Notes: generated from the sequence alone by a model not told the origin. A DNA stretch of 28,270 bases from Dehalobacterium sp040766325 (GCA_040766325.1 JAXGQR010000021.1:1-28270), one strand, 5' to 3'. Counted from the stretch's first letter, positions 15,376 through 23,397 are shown. Made by a program: numbers and translations.

Positions 15376-16545
15376 ATGCTAAATTTAGTCCTTTTTTTAT
15401 TAGGCGCATTTTTTACCTTTACTATTTTTTATTCTTCCATGGGCGTGCTTCCTTTGTATGTCGCTGCCTTAGGCGGCAACGAATTTGATGTGGGGCTGCA
15501 GATTACTTTGTATTATATCGCTTCAGTGATTTTGCGTTTTTATTTTGGCCCCTTAAGCGACCGCAAAGGACGGAAATTGCCCCTGATGATCGGGGCTTTC
15601 GCCTTTGGCGCTTCCTCTCTTTTATTTATGTTTTGTAATACCATTTTCCAGGTGACCTTAGCCCGACTCTTTCAGGCGCTAGGGTTGGCGGCGTTTTTCT
15701 CCAGTGGGGGCTCTTTGATTGCTGATCTGGCCCCGCTAAAACGTATGGGGTTGTATGTAAGCTTGTTCCGCATGAGTTCGGTTACGGCTCTATTAACCGG
15801 TCCGGCCGCTGCCTTAATGGTCGTGCATGCCCATTCTTATGATGCCTATTTTATCTTAAGCGCACTCGTCGGTCTTATATCTTTCTTGCTCATTGCCATG
15901 GTCAAAGTGCCTCCTTTGGTATATGAAGAGCAGGAGCAGGAAGAGGAACAATTCGGATTCTTTAAGAAATTTGTCTTAGTGCTCAGAGAAAAATCCTCCC
16001 ATCAAATCTTATTCGGTATTAGTCTTGTTTCCTTGTCCTATGGGCTGCTTTTGACTTTTGTTGTTTTGTTTATTGCTCAGGATATACAGATTGCCAATCC
16101 CGGACTTTATTTTACCTACATTGGAATTGTCAGCTTGGGTGGTACCTTTTTATCAGGTATCCTTTCCGACCGATGGGGGCGTGCAGCAATTGCCTGGCCG
16201 TCAATTATTATTCTGGGTGCCGGAGTAGGCATCTTGTACTTTGCCCCTCAGATACCGTCCATTCTTTGGATCAGTTCTCTACTATCAGGTATCGGTTATT
16301 CCGGAAGCATGGCGGCTCTGGCAGCCTGGCTGGTGGAGTCGGTTCCTCAGGAGCATCGGGGCACTGCCGTGGCCCTACAGGAAAGTACCATTGATATCAG
16401 CATCAGTATCGCTTCTTTTGTTTTTGGCTGGATTAGCGGTTTTACCGGTATGGGTGGTGCTTTTGCCCTCTTCGGTGGTTTTGCTCTTTTATCTGCTTTT
16501 GCAAAAATGTGGTCTTTTTGTCAAGCCGCTCGACATACATCTTAA
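15376..16545 (+). CDS. Major facilitator superfamily transporter
   Basis: A 389-residue polytopic membrane protein with about 12 hydrophobic segments in two halves joined by an acidic cytoplasmic loop (YEEQEQEEEQFGFFKKF, about residues 185-200). The MFS motif between TM2 and TM3 reads GPLSDRKGRKLPL, and the equivalent in the second half is GILSDRWGRAAIA, both good matches to G-x-x-x-D-R-x-G-R. This is typical of proton-coupled drug/sugar efflux-type MFS members. The substrate cannot be told from sequence. The start has GAAAGGAA about 11 nt upstream. It lies just after the fol terminator, and the small membrane protein at 16576 follows 30 bp later and may be cotranscribed. Confidence 0.92.
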   Translation: MLNLVLFLLGAFFTFTIFYSSMGVLPLYVAALGGNEFDVGLQITLYYIASVILRFYFGPLSDRKGRKLPLMIGAFAFGASSLLFMFCNTIFQVTLARLFQALGLAAFFSSGGSLIADLAPLKRMGLYVSLFRMSSVTALLTGPAAALMVVHAHSYDAYFILSALVGLISFLLIAMVKVPPLVYEEQEQEEEQFGFFKKFVLVLREKSSHQILFGISLVSLSYGLLLTFVVLFIAQDIQIANPGLYFTYIGIVSLGGTFLSGILSDRWGRAAIAWPSIIILGAGVGILYFAPQIPSILWISSLLSGIGYSGSMAALAAWLVESVPQEHRGTAVALQESTIDISISIASFVFGWISGFTGMGGAFALFGGFALLSAFAKMWSFCQAARHTS

Positions 16546-16575
16546 TAGGAGTGCCCTTTCTAAGGAGTGGTCATC

Positions 16576-16716
16576 ATGACCATAGGAACTGCAATTGCCG
16601 CCTTGAAATCCCTTGTTGCCTGGGGAGGCGGCTTTTTTCTTCTCCTCGTTTCCCGGGAGATGTGGAAAATAAAGGGGGAGGGCAAAATGGATCCTCCTTG
16701 GGATGAAGATCCTTAA
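16576..16716 (+). CDS. Small single-pass membrane protein (46 residues)
   Basis: ATG 16576 has a good Shine-Dalgarno, AAGGAGTGG at 16562-16570, and reads 46 codons to TAA. The hydrophobic middle (AIAALKSLVAWGGGFFLLLV, about residues 6-25) is one transmembrane helix. A basic segment (SREMWKIKGEGK) and an acidic Pro-rich tail (MDPPWDEDP) follow. It lies 30 bp after the MFS gene. I do not recognise a family. The ribosome site, composition and position argue that it is real. It could be an accessory subunit or regulator of the transporter, but nothing proves this. Confidence 0.6.
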   Translation: MTIGTAIAALKSLVAWGGGFFLLLVSREMWKIKGEGKMDPPWDEDP

Positions 16717-16794
16717 GCAGGATATCAGGTGCTTTGTGTCGAATTTTCTCTTTTTATACGCTTAATATGCTGAAGCTAGAAAAGAGATGATAAG

Positions 16795-18174
16795 ATGAAG
16801 CTCCTGAAAAGAAGAGAATTTATCGCGGGATTAGGACTAGGGTCCTTGGGCCTTTTAGGTTTTTTAAATTGGGATTATGTATATGGAACTGTAACTAATA
16901 TTACTTCTTCCGGAGAAAATAACAATACCGAGGAAGAATTAATTTCTTGCGATTATGTCTTAGCTAACGGCTTGATTGTAGACGGTACAGGAAAAAAGTG
17001 TTATCTTGGACATGTGGGCATAAAAGGGGATCGCATTGTTGCCTTAGGGGAGTTTACTTTCCCGGAAGGGGCCCAGATCATTAATGCCCAGGGATTAATC
17101 ATCACACCGGGTTTTATTGATCTTCATACCCATACGGAGAGCTATTGGTTGGCCGGAGGATCGGGAGAAATGGTACTCAAGCAAGGGGTCACGACCCAAA
17201 TAGGGGGCAATTGTGGTACCTCAGTACCCTCGATAGAAAACTATTTTCAGTCTCTTCCGCCCACGCCGATTAACGTTGGTTTGTTTGTCGGTTATAAAAA
17301 TTTGCGTAATCAGGTGGGGGTAACTCCGGAGGAACTGGTGGATGAGTCGGCACTGGAAATAATGCAGGAAAATCTGGCTCGGGGGATGGCGGAAGGGGCT
17401 TTCGGCTTATCTGTGGGGCTAGAGTATTATCCTCAGCACCGGGGAACGAAGGAAGAGATGATTGCCCTCTGCCAGGTGCTCCGGGAGCGGGGCGGATTTT
17501 ATTCCACTCATATCAGAAATGAAAACCATCATGTTATTCCAGCCCTCAAAGAGGCTATTGCAATTGGTTTAACCGCTGGGGTGCCGGTGCAGTATTCCCA
17601 TGTGAAGTCATCCCGCCGGGAAAACTGGGGAAAGATGCCCCAATTGCTGTCCATGATGAAGGATGCGGCCTCTGTGGGTTTGGATATTACAGGAGATGTT
17701 TACCCGTATACCTTTTCCAGCATCGATGTAGGTAATGATGATTTTACTGAATCTATGAGTGAAGAGGACATGCTTTTAGCCCTTAAGGATCCTTTAATTA
17801 TGATTAGCAGTGATTCGGGGTTATCCAAAGAAGGGGTGGCCATTCATCCTCGAGCCTATGGCAATTACCCGCGGGTGCTCGCTATGTATACCGGACCGGG
17901 GCAGGCCTTAACCTTAGAGCAGGCTGTGCACAAAATGACCGGCAAGCCGGCCAAACGTTTAAACCTTAGGGACCGCGGCACCATAGCAGTGGACATGAAG
18001 GCGGATTTAGCCGTATTTAATTTAGAAGGGATCCGGGATCTGGCCACACGGGACAACCCTAATCAGTTGTCTATGGGTATAAAATATGTTTTTGTTAACG
18101 GTCAGATGGTTTTGGAACAAGGTAAGCTCACAGGAAATAAAGGAGGTGGCCCTTTAAGATATCAACATTCTTGA
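16795..18174 (+). CDS. D-aminoacylase-like amidohydrolase with Tat signal
   Basis: A 459-residue member of the N-acyl-D-amino-acid deacylase branch of the amidohydrolase superfamily, which hydrolyses N-acyl-D-amino acids or related amides with zinc. The N-terminus LKRREFIAGLGLGSLGLLGF fits a twin-arginine signal (RR-x-F-I plus hydrophobic core), so the enzyme probably acts outside or membrane-tethered. Metal and active-site positions are visible: HTHTE (His111, His113), GGNCGTS, His239 in YSTHIRNE, His269 in QYSHVKSS, Asp340 in ISSDSG, then HPRAYGNYPRVL. Between YPYTFSSI (about 303-310) and SMSEEDMLLAL (320-330) only about ten residues remain, where family members carry roughly 80-100, so an in-frame internal deletion is likely. 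It may not be fully functional. The ribosome site is weak. Exact substrate unknown. Confidence 0.82.
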   Translation: MKLLKRREFIAGLGLGSLGLLGFLNWDYVYGTVTNITSSGENNNTEEELISCDYVLANGLIVDGTGKKCYLGHVGIKGDRIVALGEFTFPEGAQIINAQGLIITPGFIDLHTHTESYWLAGGSGEMVLKQGVTTQIGGNCGTSVPSIENYFQSLPPTPINVGLFVGYKNLRNQVGVTPEELVDESALEIMQENLARGMAEGAFGLSVGLEYYPQHRGTKEEMIALCQVLRERGGFYSTHIRNENHHVIPALKEAIAIGLTAGVPVQYSHVKSSRRENWGKMPQLLSMMKDAASVGLDITGDVYPYTFSSIDVGNDDFTESMSEEDMLLALKDPLIMISSDSGLSKEGVAIHPRAYGNYPRVLAMYTGPGQALTLEQAVHKMTGKPAKRLNLRDRGTIAVDMKADLAVFNLEGIRDLATRDNPNQLSMGIKYVFVNGQMVLEQGKLTGNKGGGPLRYQHS

Positions 18175-18224
18175 CCTTTATCTAAAGAGGGATAAGACCG
18201 ATTGATGATGAAAGGAGTATGAAC

Positions 18225-18713
18225 ATGGATCAAAAAGAACGAGAAATTCTCCAAAAGGCGATCTTAAACGAGAATGAGGGCTATCAGTTTTATCAGTTAG
18301 CGGCAGAACAAATCAAGGATCCGGACGTTAAGCTAATCTTTCTTGCCCTGGCCGAAGACGAGAAAAAGCATGAATCCTGGCTGCGTAGTCTGTATCAAGA
18401 GCTGCAGGATCAAAAATCCTCGGAGGAGGTTGTCTTAACGGTTGCAGATACCGAGTCTCCCGGTATTTTTACTCCGGATAAAATGGAGAAATTCGGTGCT
18501 TTAGAGGTTTCTGCCTTACACATTGGGATTTTAATGGAGAAGGAATCCATGGATTATTATCGCCTAGCAGCTAAAAACACGCAGGTTTCCGCTGCCCAAG
18601 ATCTATTTGAAAAACTGGCCCAATGGGAACAGGCTCATTTAGAGCGCTTGGAAAGGGCTTATGAAGTAGCCCGGGAAGAATGGTGGGCTGAACAGGGCTT
18701 CTCCCCCGCATAA
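18225..18713 (+). CDS. Rubrerythrin-like/ferritin-like diiron protein
   Basis: A 162-residue four-helix protein of the ferritin-like/rubrerythrin superfamily. Diiron ligands are in place: Glu in NENEGYQFYQLAAE, Glu and His in EDEKKHESWL, Glu in MEKESMDYYRLAA, and Glu-x-x-His in WEQAHLERLE. The C-terminal rubredoxin domain of true rubrerythrin is absent. Such proteins handle iron or reduce peroxide in anaerobes; the exact role is not known. AAAGGAG (18211-18217) sits 7 nt before ATG 18225, which I therefore prefer to ATG 18219, only 1 nt from the ribosome site. It is about 50 bp after the amidohydrolase gene. Confidence 0.88.
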   Translation: MDQKEREILQKAILNENEGYQFYQLAAEQIKDPDVKLIFLALAEDEKKHESWLRSLYQELQDQKSSEEVVLTVADTESPGIFTPDKMEKFGALEVSALHIGILMEKESMDYYRLAAKNTQVSAAQDLFEKLAQWEQAHLERLERAYEVAREEWWAEQGFSPA

Positions 18714-18729
18714 TTGAGGCAAATTTTCC

Positions 18730-18789
18730 TTGATTAATGAACCGAGCTTTGCTACAATGTTAACCAAATTATAGTTGAGGTTAACGATT
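18730..18789 (+). promoter_or_regulatory. birA promoter with overlapping BirA operator
   Basis: TTGATT (18730-18735), a 17-bp spacer and TACAAT (18753-18758) form a good sigma-A promoter. AATGTTAACC (18756-18765), 13 bp, then GGTTAACGATT (18779-18789) matches the BirA operator (TTGTTAACC-N-GGTTAACAA) with one deviation, and overlaps the -10 box and presumed start site. The right half abuts the birA start codon at 18793, so bound BirA would block both transcription and, in the mRNA, the ribosome site region. Confidence 0.87.
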
Positions 18790-18792
18790 AAG

Positions 18793-19755
18793 ATGAAAAA
18801 TCAGGTTTTACAGTTTTTAAAAGAGCAGGAGGATTATTTATCCGGTGAGGAAATTAGTCGGCGTTTGGGGATTTCCCGTACAGCAGTATGGAAACAGATT
18901 AATACCCTGAAAAAGGAAGGTTATGAGATTGCATCCCAAACCCGCTTAGGTTATCGCCTTATCCACCTGCCGGATCGTCTCTATCCTGCGGAGATTCAGG
19001 ATTACCTGAGGACAAAGCTAGTTGGGAGAAATATAATTTATCGGGGATCGGTTGATTCCACGAATAATCTGGCCCGGCAAACAGGAGAGTCCGGTTTTGT
19101 TGACGGCACGGTGATTGTGGCCGAAGAGCAGGTGGCCGGTAAAGGCAGATTAGGACGATCATGGCATGCGCCTTTTGGCACCGGGATCAGCCTTTCTCTT
19201 CTTGTGCGACCGGCAATACCGGTGGTGGATGCTCCGAAGATCACCTTGTTAACCGGGGTCGCTGTGGCTAGGGGTCTGGAAGAGATCACCGGATTGAAAA
19301 CCGGCATCAAATGGCCTAATGATCTTTTGATTCAAGGAAAAAAGGTGTCCGGGATTCTCACGGAAATTAAGGCGGATATGGATCAAATTCACTATTTGAT
19401 CGTTGGCATCGGGATTAATGTCAATGAGCCTGCCTTTCCTGAAGAACTGCAGGAGACGGCTACCTCCCTGTATCTGGAAACGGGACATATAGTGTCCCGG
19501 GTGCAGATTGTAGCAGCTGTTTTAAATCATTGGGAAAAGATTTATCAGACCTTTTTGACCCAGGGATTCTCTGCCCTACGGGATCAATGGAAAAAGCATG
19601 CCGTTACCCTGGGCAAAGACGTTAGTGTTCGTACCATAAACAATAGGATTTTCGGGCGGGCCGTGGATATTGACGAAGAAGGCCTGCTCCTGGTGCAGGA
19701 TGAAAATCATCAAATACACAGGATTATAGCCGGTGATGTCACCCTCAGGACATAG
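18793..19755 (+). CDS. birA: Bifunctional biotin-protein ligase / biotin repressor
   Basis: Activates biotin to biotinyl-AMP, transfers it to biotin carboxyl carrier proteins, and represses biotin genes. The 320-residue protein has an N-terminal winged HTH (residues 1-58; SGEEISRRLGISRTAVWKQI), so it belongs to the regulatory class II. The catalytic domain carries SVDSTNNLAR, the biotin loop GKGRLGRSW (116-124), then GIKWPNDLLI with the adenylate-contacting Lys, and GIGINVNEP. A C-terminal SH3-like domain ends the protein. I start at ATG 18793: a TTG at 18775 lies inside the operator. An operator in its own promoter and a second in front of bioY show autoregulation and control of uptake. A terminator overlaps its stop codon. 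Confidence 0.97.
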   Translation: MKNQVLQFLKEQEDYLSGEEISRRLGISRTAVWKQINTLKKEGYEIASQTRLGYRLIHLPDRLYPAEIQDYLRTKLVGRNIIYRGSVDSTNNLARQTGESGFVDGTVIVAEEQVAGKGRLGRSWHAPFGTGISLSLLVRPAIPVVDAPKITLLTGVAVARGLEEITGLKTGIKWPNDLLIQGKKVSGILTEIKADMDQIHYLIVGIGINVNEPAFPEELQETATSLYLETGHIVSRVQIVAAVLNHWEKIYQTFLTQGFSALRDQWKKHAVTLGKDVSVRTINNRIFGRAVDIDEEGLLLVQDENHQIHRIIAGDVTLRT

Positions 19756-19780
19756 GTTTATGTTCTGAGGGAGTATTTTT
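19742..19780 (+). terminator. Terminator overlapping the birA stop codon
   Basis: CCCTCAGGACATA (19742-19754) pairs with TATGTTCTGAGGG (19759-19771) with one G-U pair and a 4-nt loop; ATTTTT follows. The left arm lies within the last codons of birA. Confidence 0.85.
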
Positions 19781-19787
19781 GTTTTTT

Positions 19788-19822
19788 GATTGTTAACCCA
19801 GTGATAATATAGGTTAACAATC
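19788..19822 (+). promoter_or_regulatory. BirA operator upstream of bioY
   Basis: GATTGTTAACC (19788-19798), a 13-bp spacer and GGTTAACAATC (19812-19822) are perfect inverted repeats matching the BirA box. GATAAT/TAATAT in the spacer (19803-19810) is a plausible -10, with TTGTTT at 19779-19784 as -35, so binding would occlude the promoter. The spacer length is identical to that of the birA operator. Confidence 0.92.
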
Positions 19823-19872
19823 ATTTGCCACTAGAAGTTAGTTAGATTTTGAGGAGTGGAGGAAACTAAAAG

Positions 19873-20418
19873 ATGAAAATTAATGAAATGTCCCAGATTG
19901 CTATGTTTGCTGCTTTGATCGCTGTATTGTCGCAAATATCCTTTCCCTTGCCTATTTCTCCCGTGCCCATGACACTGCAGACCTTTGGCGTTTTTTTTAC
20001 GGCCCTGGTATTAGGAAGCAGAAAGGGGGCCTTGGCCCTGATCCTTTACACCTTTATCGGAGGGGCGGGACTTCCTGTTTTTTCCCAAGGAAAAGCCGGC
20101 CTGCCTGTATTAATGGGACCTACAGGAGGATATATTTTGGGCTTTATTGTGGCTGCTTGGATCATTGGCAAGATCATCGAAAGAACGGACCGGCTTTCCT
20201 TTATGCGAAGCTTCCTTGCCCTTTTTTGTGGGGTTACGGTTATTTATTTCCTGGGGACAATTCAGCTAAAGGTTCTCCTGAATCTTAGCATTACGGAAGC
20301 TTTTGTTTTAGGTGTGCTGCCTTATTTAGTTTTGGAGTTTATTAAGGTGATCATGGCAGTATATTTAGGGTGTGCGGTACGTAAAGCACTTTTTAAGGCC
20401 TTACCGACTTCGGTATGA
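19873..20418 (+). CDS. bioY: Biotin transporter substrate-binding subunit BioY
   Basis: Membrane S component of an ECF-type biotin importer. The 181-residue protein has about six hydrophobic helices and the family signatures FPLPISPVPMTLQTFGVFF near the N-terminus, YTFIGGAGLPVFS, and GPTGGYILGFIVAAWIIG. No ECF module (ATPase/T subunit, BioM/BioN) is adjacent, so it probably uses a shared EcfA/EcfT encoded elsewhere, or works alone. GGAGTGGAGGAAAC supports the start. The upstream BirA operator indicates repression when biotin is sufficient. No biotin biosynthesis gene is in the window, consistent with biotin uptake. Confidence 0.96.
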   Translation: MKINEMSQIAMFAALIAVLSQISFPLPISPVPMTLQTFGVFFTALVLGSRKGALALILYTFIGGAGLPVFSQGKAGLPVLMGPTGGYILGFIVAAWIIGKIIERTDRLSFMRSFLALFCGVTVIYFLGTIQLKVLLNLSITEAFVLGVLPYLVLEFIKVIMAVYLGCAVRKALFKALPTSV

Positions 20419-20423
20419 TGTGG

Positions 20424-20467
20424 TATAATTGTCCACGAATAAAAGTGTTCTAGTAAAAGTGTTCTAG
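20424..20467 (+). promoter_or_regulatory. azlCD promoter region with 14-bp tandem repeat
   Basis: TATAAT (20424-20429) preceded by TGG resembles an extended -10, with TTACCG (20401-20406) 17 bp upstream as a weak -35. Just downstream are two exact tandem copies of TAAAAGTGTTCTAG (20440-20453 and 20454-20467), ending 16 bp before the start codon. They would lie in the transcribed leader and may be an operator or RNA element. Confidence 0.6.
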
Positions 20468-20483
20468 GTTTTGGGAGGAATAA

Positions 20484-21176
20484 ATGCAGATAGAGATTGA
20501 TCAGGTCAAACTAGGTATTAAAAAGGCACTGCCTATCGGTATGGGCTATTTGCCCTTGGGCTTGGCCTTTGGCGTTATTGCACATAATGCCGGGCTGGCA
20601 CCTTTTCAGGTAGGTCTTTTGTCTTTGTTACTTTTTTCCGGTTCCGGCCAATTTATTGCCGCGGCCTTAATGGTTGCCGGGGCGAGTTTAAAAGTCATTG
20701 TTCTGACTGTGCTTTTGGTTAATTCCAGGTATTTTTTATTTAGCGCCACCCTTTCCCGTTATGTTAAAAAGCTACCTTTATGGTGTACAGGGCTTATTTC
20801 TCTGGGTGTAACGGATGAGAATTTTGTCGTCGCTACGACCCATTTTCAAGATAATCCGGTGCGTGTCGATTTTTGGCTCTCCCTGCACCTCACCTCTCAC
20901 CTGGTATGGATTTCCAGTACCGTGTTGGGATCTGTGGTCGGCAATTTTATCCCTGATATGGAACGTTTCGGATTAAACTTTGCCTTACCGGCGATGTTTA
21001 TTGCCCTGTTTTTTATGACCGCATCAAATTTAAAAAGCGTTTTTGCCGGCATTGTTGCCGGAATTATTTCCCTGACCCTGCTTTTTCTGGGTTATTCTGA
21101 TGTGAATGTGATCTTGGCGACAATTATAGCTGCTACGATAGGAGTGGTGATCAATAAATGGAATCCGGGGTCTTAA
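20484..21176 (+). CDS. azlC: Branched-chain amino acid exporter large subunit AzlC
   Basis: A 230-residue inner-membrane protein of the AzlC/YgaZ family that, with AzlD, exports branched-chain amino acids. Signatures include GIKKALPIGMGYLPLGLAFG at the start, LLLFSGSGQFIAAALMVAGA, NSRYFLFSATLSRYV, and GVTDENFVVAT. About six to seven hydrophobic helices are visible. GGGAGGAA at 20473-20480 supports ATG 20484. It overlaps azlD by 19 bp, a typical coupled pair. In Bacillus the azl operon is controlled by AzlB (Lrp type); no such regulator is here, but a tandem repeat precedes the gene. Confidence 0.94.
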   Translation: MQIEIDQVKLGIKKALPIGMGYLPLGLAFGVIAHNAGLAPFQVGLLSLLLFSGSGQFIAAALMVAGASLKVIVLTVLLVNSRYFLFSATLSRYVKKLPLWCTGLISLGVTDENFVVATTHFQDNPVRVDFWLSLHLTSHLVWISSTVLGSVVGNFIPDMERFGLNFALPAMFIALFFMTASNLKSVFAGIVAGIISLTLLFLGYSDVNVILATIIAATIGVVINKWNPGS

Positions 21177-21487
21177 TACTTATCTTGGCTTTAGGAACTA
21201 CCAATTTTTTAATGCGGTTTTTGCCGGCAGCTTTTTTAAATAAGATTACTCTGCCTAAGGTGGTGGAAGACTGGCTTTCTTATGTACCTGTGGCTACCAT
21301 GGCCGCTCTCGTTGTACCGGAAATTTTTCGAGGTAATGGTCAGGTGATTTATTTTTCCCCAAATAATTTTAATCTTCTTAGTGCCTTGCCAACGATTTTG
21401 GTGGCGGCGAAAACAAAAAATTTGGGGTATACTTTAGGTGTGGGAATTGGCACCATGGCACTATTAAATAATTTTTTCCTAAGATAA
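21158..21487 (+). CDS. azlD: Branched-chain amino acid exporter small subunit AzlD
   Basis: A 109-residue hydrophobic protein with about three to four membrane helices, partner of AzlC. Typical features are TNFLMRFLPAAFLNKITLP near the N-terminus, VEDWLSYVPVATMAALVVPEI, a mid-loop with FSPNN, and a C-terminal helix LGVGIGTMALLNNFF. The start lies within the 3' end of azlC. No terminator separates it from coaX, so read-through is possible. Confidence 0.92.
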   Translation: MESGVLILILALGTTNFLMRFLPAAFLNKITLPKVVEDWLSYVPVATMAALVVPEIFRGNGQVIYFSPNNFNLLSALPTILVAAKTKNLGYTLGVGIGTMALLNNFFLR

Positions 21488-21521
21488 AAATTTGATTTTT
21501 TATGAAAGAGGGTACACCAAA

Positions 21522-22298
21522 ATGCTTTTAGCGATTGATGCCGGGAATACCAATATTGTGATCGGACTATATCAAGAAGATACCTTGGTGGCCAATTGGC
21601 GCGTTTCTACCGTCCGTCTCAGAACGGCAGATGAATACGGGATTATGCTCAGGAACCTTTTTGATTGTCGTGGTCATGCTTTTTCAGATATTAATGCAGT
21701 GGCGATCTCTTCTGTGGTACCACCTTTGATGACCGCCCTGGAGGAAATGTCTAATAACTATTTTCACATTACGCCTTTGGTGATTGGGCCCGGGGTAAAA
21801 ACGGGCATGATGATTAAGTTTGATAATCCCAAAGAAATTGGTGCAGACCGCATTGTTAACGCCGTAGCGGCTTATGAAAAATATGGCGGCCCCTTGATTA
21901 TTGTAGACTTTGGCACGGCGACCACCTTTGATGTGGTGACAAGGCAAGGAGTGTATATTGGTGGGGCCATTGCCCCCGGTATCGGCATTTCTACCGAAGC
22001 CTTATTTATGCGGGCAGCGAAGTTGCCCCGGGTAGAATTGGTTAAGCCCAATTCGGTAATTACAAAAAATACTGTCAACGGGATTCAGGCCGGGATTATT
22101 TTTGGCTTTGCCGGTCAAGTGGACGGAATTGTCAAGCGGATGAAGAAAGAACTGGGGGAAGATGCTTTAGTGGTGGCTACAGGGGGCTTGGCAGAACTGA
22201 TGCATTCGGAGTCGGAAACGATTCAGAAGGTTGACCCCTGGTTGACCTTGGAAGGTTTACGCATCATTTACTTAAGAAATGTCCCCCCGGAGAAGTAA
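21522..22298 (+). CDS. coaX: Type III pantothenate kinase
   Basis: Phosphorylates pantothenate, the first step of coenzyme A synthesis; the type III enzyme is not inhibited by CoA and requires a monovalent cation. The 258-residue protein has the ASKHA fold motifs LAIDAGNTNIVIGLY, PKEIGADRIVNAVAAYEKYG, IIVDFGTATTFDVV and GGAIAPGIGIS. I choose ATG 21522 with AAAGAGGG at 21505-21512; an in-frame TTG at 21492 lacks a ribosome site. In Bacillus coaX lies directly after ftsH. Here it sits next to dusB, so the block has been rearranged. dusB starts 8 bp after its stop. Confidence 0.96.
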   Translation: MLLAIDAGNTNIVIGLYQEDTLVANWRVSTVRLRTADEYGIMLRNLFDCRGHAFSDINAVAISSVVPPLMTALEEMSNNYFHITPLVIGPGVKTGMMIKFDNPKEIGADRIVNAVAAYEKYGGPLIIVDFGTATTFDVVTRQGVYIGGAIAPGIGISTEALFMRAAKLPRVELVKPNSVITKNTVNGIQAGIIFGFAGQVDGIVKRMKKELGEDALVVATGGLAELMHSESETIQKVDPWLTLEGLRIIYLRNVPPEK

Positions 22299-22306
22299 AA
22301 TCAGGT

Positions 22307-23281
22307 ATGGTGATTAATCTGTTGAAAATTGGCGAGAAAATAACCCTGAAAAATCCTGTTATCACAGCACCCATGGCGGGAATTACGGACAAAGCTTTCA
22401 GAGAAATATTAAAATCCATGGGTGCCGGCATGGTCTGTTCAGAGATGGTCAGTGATAAAGCACTGACTTATGGCAACCGCAATACCTTGGAGTTACTGGA
22501 TATCCAGGGAGAACCAGCTCCGATTTGTGTGCAGATTTTCGGGTCGGAACCTGATGTGATGGCTCAAGCGGCAAGGATTGTAGCAGAGATCGGAGCTCAT
22601 GTGATTGATATTAATATGGGCTGCCCGGCACCGAAGATTGTGCGTAATGGCGAAGGCAGTGCTTTAATGCGCCATCCGATATTAGCGGGAGAAATCATTC
22701 AAGCCGTAGTAGAGGCCGTAGCGGTGCCGGTAACGGTTAAAATGCGCAAGGGGTGGGATGATAGTTCTGTCAATGTAGTAGATCTGGCAAAAATTGCGGA
22801 AAAAATGGGTGCTGCCGCCCTCACTGTTCATGGACGTACCCGGGATCAGTTTTATGCCGGTCAAGCTGATTGGTCCGTTATTGGTGAGGTTAAAGAAGCC
22901 GTGGCCATACCTGTGATTGGTAATGGTGACATTTGGTCGGCTGAAGATGCAGTTCGCATGATCGAAGAGACCGGTTGTGACGGCGTCATGATTGCCCGGG
23001 GTATGTTAGGTAATCCGTGGCTTGTGCAAAATACGGTGCGTCTCTTGCAGCAACATATGGAAACCGGATCCCCGGATCTTAAAACTCGCATGGCTTTGGC
23101 CCGGAGACATTTAGCCCGGGTCGTGGAATTGAAAGGAGAGGTACAGGGTATCAAACAAATGAGAAAGTACCTGGCCTGGTATATACGGGGTATCCGGGAT
23201 GCATCCAGGATTCGGACGGAGATTAACCGGATCACCAAAATGGCTGACTTGGATCGTCTGTTGCTCTCCCTTGAACTGTAA
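22307..23281 (+). CDS. dusB: tRNA-dihydrouridine synthase
   Basis: FMN-dependent reductase that converts uridine to dihydrouridine in the D-loop of tRNA. The 324-residue TIM-barrel protein carries TAPMAGITDKAFR, the proton-donor Cys106 in INMGCPAPKI, the KMRKGW FMN-binding stretch, TVHGRTRDQFY and GNGDIWSAEDA, then MIARGMLGNPWL. It follows coaX by 8 bp and is closed by a terminator. The ATG at 22307 has only GGAGAAG about 11 nt upstream; TTG 22322 is an alternative start that would remove five residues. Confidence 0.95.
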   Translation: MVINLLKIGEKITLKNPVITAPMAGITDKAFREILKSMGAGMVCSEMVSDKALTYGNRNTLELLDIQGEPAPICVQIFGSEPDVMAQAARIVAEIGAHVIDINMGCPAPKIVRNGEGSALMRHPILAGEIIQAVVEAVAVPVTVKMRKGWDDSSVNVVDLAKIAEKMGAAALTVHGRTRDQFYAGQADWSVIGEVKEAVAIPVIGNGDIWSAEDAVRMIEETGCDGVMIARGMLGNPWLVQNTVRLLQQHMETGSPDLKTRMALARRHLARVVELKGEVQGIKQMRKYLAWYIRGIRDASRIRTEINRITKMADLDRLLLSLEL

Positions 23282-23310
23282 ATAAATAATTATCAGAACC
23301 TTGTCTTGTT

Positions 23311-23334
23311 AAGTCCCTTAGGGGACTTTTTTGT
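23311..23334 (+). terminator. Terminator after dusB
   Basis: AAGTCCC (23311-23317) pairs with GGGACTT (23322-23328) around TTAG, then six T. It ends the coaX-dusB transcript. Confidence 0.87.
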
Positions 23335-23397
23335 TTGTTTAAAATTTTTAGGTTAAAAGAATAATTAGACCATGTTTAACAAATACTGGCAAAATCA

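Noticed and set aside
16509..16706. Open frame of 65 codons spanning the end of the MFS gene
   Set aside because: It lacks a ribosome site and a protein-like composition. The 46-codon frame at 16576-16716 has AAGGAGTGG and a clear membrane helix instead.
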